From positions 1,054,001 through 1,118,000 of the forward strand of contig NZ_CP072467.1 of NCBI RefSeq assembly GCF_018437505.1: a stretch of DNA of 64,000 nucleotides, read 5' to 3'. Positions 53,427-60,604 of the stretch are shown here, in pieces. The notes below the pieces were generated by a model, which was given only the letters and a program-made list of their open reading frames with translations, was not told the origin of the DNA and searched no databases. The DNA is from Spiractinospora alimapuensis. GTDB lineage: Bacteria; Actinomycetota; Actinomycetes; Streptosporangiales; Streptosporangiaceae. The position numbers and the translations under genes are program-made. Every line of letters begins with the position of its first letter. The stretch's first letter is position 1.

Positions 53427-54923
53427 ATGACCGAGAGCAGCCAGCGCGCGTACGAGCAGCAGGTCAGCGCCGCGGACATCGCCCGTCTCGCCGGCGTGAC
53501 CCGCGCAGCGGTGTCCAATTGGCGCCGGCGCCACGAGGACTTCCCCACCCCGATCACCGACCGTGGCACCGTGGCCCGCTTCCGGCTTTCGGAGGTTCGC
53601 GCGTGGCTGGGCCGCCAGCACAAGGGCGAACTGGAGTCCGCCGATGTGCGGTTGTGGAACGCGCTGCGCAGCACCTACCACTCGGACATGGCCGCTGGAG
53701 TGGCCGCTGTCGCGGAGCTGCTCACCGGCGGCGCCCCCGGGGATCTGGGTGAGGAGGCCGCCGCCGACGCCCGCGAGTTGGCCACGGAGGGCTCCGCGAG
53801 TCAGGCGGTGCAGGTGCTCGTAGAACGGCTGGGCCGCTCCCCGCTGCGGGCGGACACCGAGCTGACCACCGATCTCCGTCTGGTGCGCGTCATCGCCCGC
53901 GCCGTCGATGGTTCCGCCCGCTCGGTTTTCGACCCCGCCTGCGGCACGGGGTCGCTCCTGCTGGGCGTCGGCGCCAGGGACGCCCAGCGTTACGGGCAGG
54001 AGGCGGTGGGCTCCGCCGCCCGGCTCACCCGTGCCCGCGCCGCGCTCGCAGGCGCACCGGAGACCGAGGTGCGTATCGGTGACGCGTTGCGCGTGGACCG
54101 CTGGCCGGAGCTGCGCACCGAACTCGTTATCTGCCACCCGCCCGCGCCGACGCCGGAGTGGGGGCGAGAGGAACTGCTCGTCGACCCTCGCTGGGAACTC
54201 GCCCTGCCGCCGCGTGCGGAGAGCGAGATGGCATGGCTACAGCACGCCTATGCCCATACCCTGCCGGGCGGCATGGCAGCAGTGGTGATGTCGACCGCTG
54301 CGGCGTACCGACGCACCGCGCGGCGCATCCGCTCCGAAGCGGTGCGGCGCGGCCTGCTTACCCAGGTGCTCGCCCTGCCGGCTGGGTTGGCGACCGGTCA
54401 CGCCCAGCCGGTGCACCTGTGGGTGTTACGCCGTCCTTCACCGCGGACGCCGGCAGTGCGAGAGGTGCGCATGGTCGACCTGACCGGTACCTCCCCCGAC
54501 GACGTACTCGACCCCGAGCAAGCGCCCAGTGCCACGCTTCCGCTGGTCGATCTGCTCGACGACACGGTGGACCTCTCGCCGCAGCGCCATGTCGCCGAAC
54601 GCAGCGGGGATCTGCTGGGTGACTACGAGGCACTGCGCGCCGAGTTCGACGAGGCGCTCGCCACACTGCACGGCTCCCTGCCCAATGTCCTGCCCGAGCT
54701 CACCGAGGGCGGCGAGGACACGGGGCACAGCATGGCGCGGTTGGCCGACCTGGCATCCGCCGGACTGGTGGATCTGAGTGGGGAGCGCCCCCGAGCTCTC
54801 GATGAGCAGCTCGACAGCGACTTCCTCAACGGCTTCCTGTACAGTCCGGCCAACCGCGGGAGGGCCACGAGCGCCAGCGGCACCCATCGCACCGACGCCG
54901 CTCTGCCGCGGTTCCGCGGCTGA
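53427..54923 (+). CDS. HTH plus N6-methylase-like protein with degenerate motif IV and probable frameshift
   Basis: A 498-aa protein. Residues 12-35 form an HTH (ADIARLAGVTRAAVSNWRRR). The HsdM-type SAM domain has an intact motif I, F-D169-PACGTGSLLLG, but motif IV reads H237-P-P-A240 instead of N-P-P-F/Y, so catalysis is doubtful. The ORF stops at 54923, yet the frame one step over continues directly with L-T-P-E-D-Q-R-R-Y-G-A-A-F-R-A-L and runs to a TGA at 55103-55105, exactly the C-terminal helix expected of this family. A 1-bp loss near 54905 is likely. It is divergent from the kinase-helicase operon and could regulate it. Confidence 0.75.
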   Translation: MTESSQRAYEQQVSAADIARLAGVTRAAVSNWRRRHEDFPTPITDRGTVARFRLSEVRAWLGRQHKGELESADVRLWNALRSTYHSDMAAGVAAVAELLTGGAPGDLGEEAAADARELATEGSASQAVQVLVERLGRSPLRADTELTTDLRLVRVIARAVDGSARSVFDPACGTGSLLLGVGARDAQRYGQEAVGSAARLTRARAALAGAPETEVRIGDALRVDRWPELRTELVICHPPAPTPEWGREELLVDPRWELALPPRAESEMAWLQHAYAHTLPGGMAAVVMSTAAAYRRTARRIRSEAVRRGLLTQVLALPAGLATGHAQPVHLWVLRRPSPRTPAVREVRMVDLTGTSPDDVLDPEQAPSATLPLVDLLDDTVDLSPQRHVAERSGDLLGDYEALRAEFDEALATLHGSLPNVLPELTEGGEDTGHSMARLADLASAGLVDLSGERPRALDEQLDSDFLNGFLYSPANRGRATSASGTHRTDAALPRFRG

Positions 54924-55105
54924 CCCCAGAGGACCAGCGCCGCTACGGCGCGGCCTTCCGGGCGCTGGAATTGGCCGAGCGCCGGGCTCGCCACCTGGCG
55001 GACGTTGCCGCGCGCGCCGCCGAACTGGCCCGCACCGGACTGACCACCGGGAGCATCGCGCCGGGCGCGGCCGAGCCTTCCTCGACTCCCCGAGACGCAC
55101 GATGA
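54920..55105 (+). pseudogene. Out-of-frame C-terminal continuation of the HTH-methylase
   Basis: This 61-codon stretch (L-T-P-E-D-Q-R-R-Y onward, then ELAERRARHLADVAARAAEL and GLTTGSIAPG) has the helical pattern with which HsdM-like proteins of this type end. It has no start codon or ribosome-binding site of its own, and its frame is offset from the upstream gene by a single base. It is therefore read as the detached tail of that gene, by mutation, recoding or an assembly error. The junction lies in CCGCGG-TT-CCGCGG, a self-complementary sequence. Confidence 0.6.
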
Positions 55106-55290
55106 TGTGGTCGCTGCCCGGTTCGCGCCCGAAGAGCGCCGGTGCGCTTGGCACCGGCCGCGGCCCTCCACCCTCGACAAACCGCGTTACGCTGACCGCT
55201 CACGTGACCCCTACGAGTCGCCGGGTCGCTGAGGACCGCGATCCGACTTCCCCCTTACCCCCCGCGCCCGACTTCCACAAGGTGACAGCC

Positions 55291-57396
55291 GTGGCACAGC
55301 TCGCCCTATACCGGGACTTTCTGACCGACTTCGCCAAGCTCGAGAAGACCGTACAGATGCGGGTCAGCGAGGCCTTCGAGAAGTTCGAGAACGCCGTGCA
55401 CGCCGGCGCGCACCTGGAGAAGATCAGCGGGCTCAAGGGCTCTCCTTTCCGCACCATCCGCATCGATCGATTCTGGCGCGGCGTGGTGCTGGCCCCGGAA
55501 TCCGGCGACACCTACACCCTGCTCGCGGTGCTGCCGCACGACGACGCCTATGAGTGGGTGCGGCGGCGGCGCGCCTCGGTCAACACCGCGACCGGCCGGA
55601 TCGAGATCCGCGACGTGGCCGCCATCGATGCCTCTATGCCTCAGTTGGAGCGGATGGCGAGCAAGCGCCAGGGGAGGTTGTTCGACCACATTGGCGACGC
55701 GGACATGCGACGGCTGGGGGTGGACGAGCAGACCCTGGCCTTTGCTCGGGCGCTGACCGACGACTTCCAACTGGAGGCCGCCCGCGCCCTGCTGCCTCAG
55801 GTCCAGTGGGAGGTGCTCTACGGGCTGGCGGCCGGCATGAGCCCCGAGGACGTTTGGCAGGAGCTGGGCGCGGCGATCTCCGCGGGCCAGGACTTCGACA
55901 CCGAGGATCTGGACGCCGCGGTCCGCCGCAGCGGCGACCGGGTGCTGTTGGTGGACGGACCGTCCGATCTGCTGGCCGTGCTGGCCGACCCCTTCGAACT
56001 GTGGCGCATCTACCTGCACCCCGCCCAACGCTCCGTGGTGGAGGCGACCTACCGCGGTCCCGCCCGCGTCGGCGGAGGGCCGGGCACCGGCAAGACCGTG
56101 GTGGCGCTGCACCGCGCGTTCCGCCTCGCCCAGCGGGGCGCCGGCATGGTGCTGCTGACCACCTTTACCTCCACCCTCGCCGAGCAGTTGGAGCGCAGCC
56201 TGCGTCTGCTGGCCGAGTCCTCCGGGGACACCGAGGCACTTCAGCGCGTTCGGGTGGAGCACGTGGACCGGCTCGCCCATCGCGTCTTCCGCGCCGAGCA
56301 CGGCAGGCCCACGCTGCTGGACAACACCGCCGAGCAGAAGCTGTGGGAGCAGATCACCGCCGGGCTGCGAGACGACCTCCCGCCCGCCTTCCTCGCCGAG
56401 GAGTGGCGCCAGGTGGTGCTGGCCCGCCGGGTGTCCTCGGCGCCTGACTACCTCGCGGCGAAGCGCACCGGGCGCGGGCGAGCGTTGAACCCGACGGTGA
56501 AGTCCCGGGTGTGGCAGGCGGTCGACGAGTTCCGGCGCCTGCTCGACGAGCGCGGGCTGTGGACACACGAGACGGTGTGCGAGGAGGCGGAGCGGCTGCT
56601 CACCGCGCGCGCTAAGCCCGAGTTCCGCCACGTGGTGGTGGACGAGGCCCAGGATCTGGGCGCGCTCCAGTGGCGCCTGCTGCGCGCCGCGGCACCCGAG
56701 GCCGGTGATGACCTCTTCATCACGGGCGACACCCACCAGCGCGTCTACGGCCCGCAGGTGACCCTCTCCGAAGTCGGCGTGAACATCCGGGGCCGCTCCA
56801 CCAAGCTTCGGGTCAACTACCGCACCACCGCCCAGATCCTCGGCTGGAGCCTTGGGGTCGTCCGCGGCGAGCCGGTGGACGACCTGGACGGCGGTCTGGA
56901 ATCGTTGGCCGGGTACCGCTCGGAGATGCGCGGCGCCCCGCCGCAAACCGCGGCCTTATCCACCTGGGAGCGCGAGCTGGATCACCTCGCCTCCACTGTG
57001 CGCCAGTGGCGTGAGGACGGGGTGCTGCCCGGAGAGATCGGCGTGGCCGCTCGCTCCAACAGGCTGGCCGAGCAGGCTGCGGCGGCCTTGGAGCGAACCG
57101 GGGTTCCGGTGCGGCTTCTGGCCCGCTCCGGCGAGCCCAGCGAGTCGATCGCCGTGGGCACCATGCATCGGATGAAGGGGTTGGAGTTCCGCTGCCTGGC
57201 TGTCGTCGGTGCCGGCGCCGACCATCTCCCCGCCCCGCGCAGCCTCACATCGGAGGCGCAGGATTCCGGGGCGCACGCCCGTGACCTGCTGCGCGAGCGC
57301 TGCCTACTGTACGTGGCGTGCACCCGCGCCCGCGAGCGCCTCAGCGTGACCTGGCATGGTGCTCCCAGCCCATTCCTGGCCGATCTGGGGAACTGA
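55291..57396 (+). CDS. UvrD/Rep-like superfamily 1 helicase with N-terminal RelE-like domain
   Basis: A 701-aa protein. Residues 1-95 resemble a RelE/ParE-type fold (FLTDFAKLEKTVQMRVSEAF, LKGSPFRTIRIDRFWRGVV, YTLLAVLPHDDAYEWVRRRR). After a linker domain come SF1 helicase motifs: GGGPGTGKTVVALHRAF (K268), DEAQDLGALQWRLL (D451), GDTHQRVYG, VNYRTTAQIL, TMHRMKGLEF and ACTRARERL. RelE-UvrD fusions occur in bacterial defence neighbourhoods. Start is placed at the GTG at 55291; the GTG at 55282 is possible. It follows the methylase fragment by about 185 bp on the same strand and belongs to the same island. Confidence 0.85.
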   Translation: MAQLALYRDFLTDFAKLEKTVQMRVSEAFEKFENAVHAGAHLEKISGLKGSPFRTIRIDRFWRGVVLAPESGDTYTLLAVLPHDDAYEWVRRRRASVNTATGRIEIRDVAAIDASMPQLERMASKRQGRLFDHIGDADMRRLGVDEQTLAFARALTDDFQLEAARALLPQVQWEVLYGLAAGMSPEDVWQELGAAISAGQDFDTEDLDAAVRRSGDRVLLVDGPSDLLAVLADPFELWRIYLHPAQRSVVEATYRGPARVGGGPGTGKTVVALHRAFRLAQRGAGMVLLTTFTSTLAEQLERSLRLLAESSGDTEALQRVRVEHVDRLAHRVFRAEHGRPTLLDNTAEQKLWEQITAGLRDDLPPAFLAEEWRQVVLARRVSSAPDYLAAKRTGRGRALNPTVKSRVWQAVDEFRRLLDERGLWTHETVCEEAERLLTARAKPEFRHVVVDEAQDLGALQWRLLRAAAPEAGDDLFITGDTHQRVYGPQVTLSEVGVNIRGRSTKLRVNYRTTAQILGWSLGVVRGEPVDDLDGGLESLAGYRSEMRGAPPQTAALSTWERELDHLASTVRQWREDGVLPGEIGVAARSNRLAEQAAAALERTGVPVRLLARSGEPSESIAVGTMHRMKGLEFRCLAVVGAGADHLPAPRSLTSEAQDSGAHARDLLRERCLLYVACTRARERLSVTWHGAPSPFLADLGN

Positions 57397-57408
57397 CCGG
57401 TCTGTCCC

Positions 57409-57427
57409 ACCCGTTGGCCGGACGGGT
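57409..57427 (+). terminator. Short hairpin after the UvrD-like gene
   Basis: ACCCGT (57409-57414) and ACGGGT (57422-57427) form a 6-bp stem with a 7-nt loop, 13 bp after the stop codon. It is a weak candidate terminator without a U-tract. Confidence 0.3.
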
Positions 57428-57580
57428 CCCCTACCGATAGCTAGGGCTCGAACCGCGTTCTACCGCTCGGTACCACCGACGGCCTCTCGCGGGGCGACGG
57501 CGCACTCGCCTCCCGGTCGGGGACCGCGAGTGCCTGCCGGGCATAGCCTCGTCGAGTCACACCGGAACGGGCACGATCCT

Positions 57581-57597
57581 GCTAGAGTACTATTAGC
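57581..57597. promoter_or_regulatory. AT-rich imperfect inverted repeat before the RHH-RAMA gene
   Basis: GCTAGAGTACTATTAGC has GCTA/TAGC ends around an AGTACT palindrome and sits 33 bp before the ATG at 57630. The sequence here is much richer in A and T than the flanking genes. Ribbon-helix-helix proteins often bind such sites in front of their own gene, so autoregulation is possible. Confidence 0.3.
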
Positions 57598-57629
57598 GCT
57601 TTACCGGATTATCGAGTAAACTGCCCTCC

Positions 57630-58007
57630 ATGCCCCACGTGGAGATCACCCAGAAGACTGACGACAGACTCGAACTCCTCGCCTCGTGGGAGGGCATCTC
57701 GAAGGGCGAGGTCATCGCCCGACTGCTGGAGCGGCTCCACGAGGCGGGGGAAAAAACGAATACCAACGCCACCACGGTCACCGTCTTCACCGTGTATCAG
57801 AAGACCCGCGTCGAGGCGGAGTTCGACCCGGCCACCCACACCTTGGCGATCACTTCCTCCCCCTGGTCCGGGGAGACGTTTAGCAAGCCCAGCACAGCCG
57901 CGATCGCCGTAGTGGAACACCTCAACCCCAACGCCAGCCCGAACAGGAACGGGTGGTCCTTCTGGCGAGTGGCGAGCACCGGACGGCCGCTTGATACACT
58001 AAGATAG
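57630..58007 (+). CDS. Ribbon-helix-helix plus RAMA-like domain protein (candidate modified-DNA reader)
   Basis: A 125-aa protein. Residues 3-40 (VEITQKTDDRLELLASWEGI, SKGEVIARLLERLHE) look like a ribbon-helix-helix DNA-binding domain. The C-terminal half has the pattern G-E-T-F-S-K-P-S-T-A-A, NRNGWSFWRV, as in RAMA domains, which accompany restriction and methylation enzymes and are predicted to bind modified DNA. It lies directly after the DISARM-like island. A methylation-sensing regulator of that island is the obvious hypothesis. No catalytic residues are seen. Confidence 0.65.
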   Translation: MPHVEITQKTDDRLELLASWEGISKGEVIARLLERLHEAGEKTNTNATTVTVFTVYQKTRVEAEFDPATHTLAITSSPWSGETFSKPSTAAIAVVEHLNPNASPNRNGWSFWRVASTGRPLDTLR

Positions 58008-58052
58008 TTCTGAATCTGCTTTATAGCATTAAAAGTCCTGAATCTGAGGCTA

Positions 58053-58136
58053 ATGATTCTCTCTACCCACGCCACCATCGCCCTGTTGACCTTTATCTTT
58101 CTCGCGTTTGTGATGACCCTCCTCGCTGTCACGTGA
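58053..58136 (+). CDS. 27-aa hydrophobic peptide (possible type I toxin-like)
   Basis: ATG at 58053 with a GAGG three bases upstream encodes a 27-residue peptide, M-I-L-S-T-H-A-T then an uninterrupted hydrophobic helix (IALLTFIFLAFVMTLLAVT). Size and layout resemble type I toxin peptides. A direct repeat CTGAATCTG (58010-58018 and 58038-58046) and a TATAGC lie just upstream in AT-rich DNA. No antisense RNA promoter could be identified, so function is speculative. The rest of the 58008-58295 gap shows no other gene. Confidence 0.35.
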   Translation: MILSTHATIALLTFIFLAFVMTLLAVT

Positions 58137-58295
58137 CCGCCCATATCCCAGACCTCCTCACCGCTCGGCCAGGACACTGTTTCCTTCCGGAGACTTGCCG
58201 CATCTGGAGGGAAGTTCCTTCACTGGGGAGGAGTGACTCCTCAATAAGCTCCGGATCGCGTTGATTCGGATTGGACACACGCCCCTGGGGGTGCT

Positions 58296-59429
58296 GTGCC
58301 AGAGCACACAGCCACCGGTGCCTTCTTCACCGAACCGCCCGGACGTCTCTTCCTGCACGTGAGTCCTTCGCCGCGGGCATGCCCCGGCGATGATCCGCTG
58401 GACTTGGTCAGCCCCGATATCGGCGGGCTCATCGTCTCTGACGACGATGGCGTCCACGCTTCCGCCTACCTCGAGCAGGTCGCCGACGATGGGGCCTTCA
58501 CCGGACCGATCATCTACGACCCGGCGGTCTATGCGCGAGAGATCGCTCGACCCGACGAGCAACCAGCGCTCTTTGCGCTGAGCCGCGAGATGCGCGCCGC
58601 CTCCATACGCCTGCAGCCCGCGCGCCGTCACGCGCAGGTGAGCCTCACCCCTACCAGGTACCTCTATCCAGAGCCATATCGGTGTCTGCACAACGCCGCG
58701 CACGCCGCTGCGGAGATCGCGGCACCGGACATCGTCTTTGCCGTGCCCGTCGACCACACGTGGTTGGACTCCCCGCACTACCGGGAGCTGATCACCGTTC
58801 TCGTCGATACCCCCGGACCGAAGGCACTCATCCTGGGCGACGATGATGACCCGTTGGAGAAGCTCGACCGGGCCCAGCACTTGCGGGAGATCGTCACCTC
58901 GGTTCCCGGGCTCGCGCTTCTGCGCACCGGTCTCGCTGGCTTGGACGCCTTGGTCCACGGCGCGGAGTTCGCCTCGATTGGCGTGTCCGCCGCCACACGA
59001 CGAACCCCTCCCCCGGGCCTTTCCTCCACCGGCCCCCGGAGTGGGCCACCGGAGGTTCTTGTGCCTGACCTGATGCACTACGTCGATGGTCAGCGCTTTT
59101 CGACAATGCTCAGTCAGACCAGTCAGGTCCCGCGGTGCCGGTGCCCGGAATGCGCTCGGGGCAGCATTGAGTTTGGCGAGCGAGGACGCCCGGTCACCAC
59201 GTTCACAGAGGCCGCGGACGAGCAGATCGCCCACCGGCACAACTACTGGCTGATCGAGGAGTGGCACGCCACGCTCATGCGCGGTACCGAAAGCACCAAG
59301 CGACAGGACCGCTGGCGGCGGTTGTGCGCCGAGGCGCTCGGCAATCACATCCCAATCAACGCGCGTCGCCACCCGCATAGCGAGCCATTGGAAGCACCGA
59401 GCTCGCTGAAGTTCTGGGCAGCGGGCTGA
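58296..59429 (+). CDS. TGT/DpdA-like transglycosylase-fold protein
   Basis: A 377-aa protein. It has a zinc motif C281-R-C283-P-E-C286, then His315 in H-R-H-N-Y-W; the spacing C-x-C-x2-C-x28-H followed by Asn matches tRNA-guanine transglycosylases (C-x-C-x2-C-x25-H-N in the Zymomonas enzyme). The N-terminal GAFFTEPPGRLFLHVSP and LVSPDIGGLIVSDDD segments fit no housekeeping Tgt that I know. DpdA proteins of this superfamily put 7-deazaguanine into DNA in defence islands, so a base-exchange role is plausible. No other dpd or preQ0 genes are seen here. The start is a GTG at 58296. Confidence 0.6.
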   Translation: MPEHTATGAFFTEPPGRLFLHVSPSPRACPGDDPLDLVSPDIGGLIVSDDDGVHASAYLEQVADDGAFTGPIIYDPAVYAREIARPDEQPALFALSREMRAASIRLQPARRHAQVSLTPTRYLYPEPYRCLHNAAHAAAEIAAPDIVFAVPVDHTWLDSPHYRELITVLVDTPGPKALILGDDDDPLEKLDRAQHLREIVTSVPGLALLRTGLAGLDALVHGAEFASIGVSAATRRTPPPGLSSTGPRSGPPEVLVPDLMHYVDGQRFSTMLSQTSQVPRCRCPECARGSIEFGERGRPVTTFTEAADEQIAHRHNYWLIEEWHATLMRGTESTKRQDRWRRLCAEALGNHIPINARRHPHSEPLEAPSSLKFWAAG

Positions 59430-59489
59430 GAAGGGGGTGCGAAGGTATCGCCTGAGGAGATCCAGGAATCGGCCGCCCCTCCTTCGATC

Positions 59490-59542
59490 ACTGGTTCGGG
59501 GGTGCGGTCCGTCTGCGACGAGGAGCCGAAGCACGAACCAGT
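59490..59542. repeat. 9-bp inverted repeat behind the TGT-like gene
   Basis: ACTGGTTCG (59490-59498) and CGAACCAGT (59534-59542) are perfect inverted copies separated by 35 bp, about 60 bp after the TGT-like gene stop. It may be a terminator stem or a boundary scar of the accessory block. The remaining 59430-59668 gap shows no gene. Confidence 0.45.
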
Positions 59543-59668
59543 ACCCGCCTTCGCAGGCCACAGTCGCCGATCGCCTGGTCCCACCGATCGACCGCGGGAC
59601 GCGAACTTGACCAAGCCGATGCCACACCTCCCGGTGCTCCGATGGGCGTCGGCTATAGAATTCCCCGA

Positions 59669-60604
59669 ATGAGCGCTCCCCCCGTTTCCCCGTTTCTGGG
59701 GCTCACCGCTGGTCCCTATTCCGCGTTCGTGAGCCGCGCTGGTGCCACGCTGTGTTCTCTCACGCGGGAGGGTGTGGACCTGGTGTTGCCGGTGGATCCC
59801 GCTGTGGGGCCGGTGATGAGTCAGGGTGAGGTGTTGGTTCCCTGGCCGAACCGGGTTGACGGGGGGCGGTACTTCTTCGGGGGTGTGGAGCACCAACTGG
59901 AGGTCACCGAGCCGGGGCGGGGCAACGCGATCCATGGGCTCGCGCGGCACCGGGAGTGGACGGTGCGCGCGCGTGACGAGCGGTCCGTGGGGTTGGGGTG
60001 TCGGCTGGCCGGGGCGCCGGGGTATCCGTGGGATCTGGACCTCGAGGTCACCTACACACTCGACGCTGACGCCGGGCTGCGGGTCGCCGTGACCGCCGTC
60101 AACCTCGGGGCGGAGCCCGCGCCCTACGGAAACGGGACGCACAGCTTCCTCACCGTGGGTGGGGCGGTGGACGACACGACGCTCCACCTGCCGGCCGCGA
60201 CCCACCTTGCCGTCGACGACCGAATGATCCCCACCGGAGACGCGCCGCCGGTCGCGAACACGGAGCTGGACTTCCGCGCCCCGCGTCGAGTCGGGTCGAC
60301 GGTGCTGGACACGGCCTTCACCACGGTGACGGAACGCGACGACGAGGGACGGGCGTGGGTCACCCTCTCCGGAGAGGACCGGGCGGTCGCGCTGTGGGCG
60401 GACGCGACCTACGGGTGGATCCAGGCCTTCAGCGCCGAACGCCCCGGTCACCCGCTCCATCGCCGTGGTCTCGCCGTGGAGCCGATGACGTGCCCGCCCA
60501 ACGCGTTCGCCTCCGGCACCGACGTGATCACCTTGGGCGCCGGGGAGACGACCACGTCGACGCACGGCATCCGCGCAGTCGCCCCGCTCCGAGGGCGCGA
60601 CTAG
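59669..60604 (+). CDS. Aldose 1-epimerase family protein
   Basis: A 311-aa galactose-mutarotase-like protein that interconverts anomers of hexoses. Family features are VLVPWPNRVDGGRYFFGG, the catalytic His in NAIHGLARHREW, a second His in GNGTHSFLTVGG, and Glu in GLAVEPMTCPPNAFASG. The ATG at 59669 is preferred; an upstream GTG frame begins at 59642. Its TAG overlaps the stop of the converging Imm49 gene (CTAG). Confidence 0.9.
   Translation: MSAPPVSPFLGLTAGPYSAFVSRAGATLCSLTREGVDLVLPVDPAVGPVMSQGEVLVPWPNRVDGGRYFFGGVEHQLEVTEPGRGNAIHGLARHREWTVRARDERSVGLGCRLAGAPGYPWDLDLEVTYTLDADAGLRVAVTAVNLGAEPAPYGNGTHSFLTVGGAVDDTTLHLPAATHLAVDDRMIPTGDAPPVANTELDFRAPRRVGSTVLDTAFTTVTERDDEGRAWVTLSGEDRAVALWADATYGWIQAFSAERPGHPLHRRGLAVEPMTCPPNAFASGTDVITLGAGETTTSTHGIRAVAPLRGRD

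Noticed and set aside
58296-59429. Standard queuosine tRNA-guanine transglycosylase
   Set aside because: Only the zinc motif matches well; the N-terminal half does not resemble Tgt and no queuosine genes are nearby.
58158-59627. 489-aa minus-strand frame opposite the TGT-like gene
   Set aside because: The plus-strand frame carries the zinc motif and better codon bias; the minus frame has no recognisable feature.
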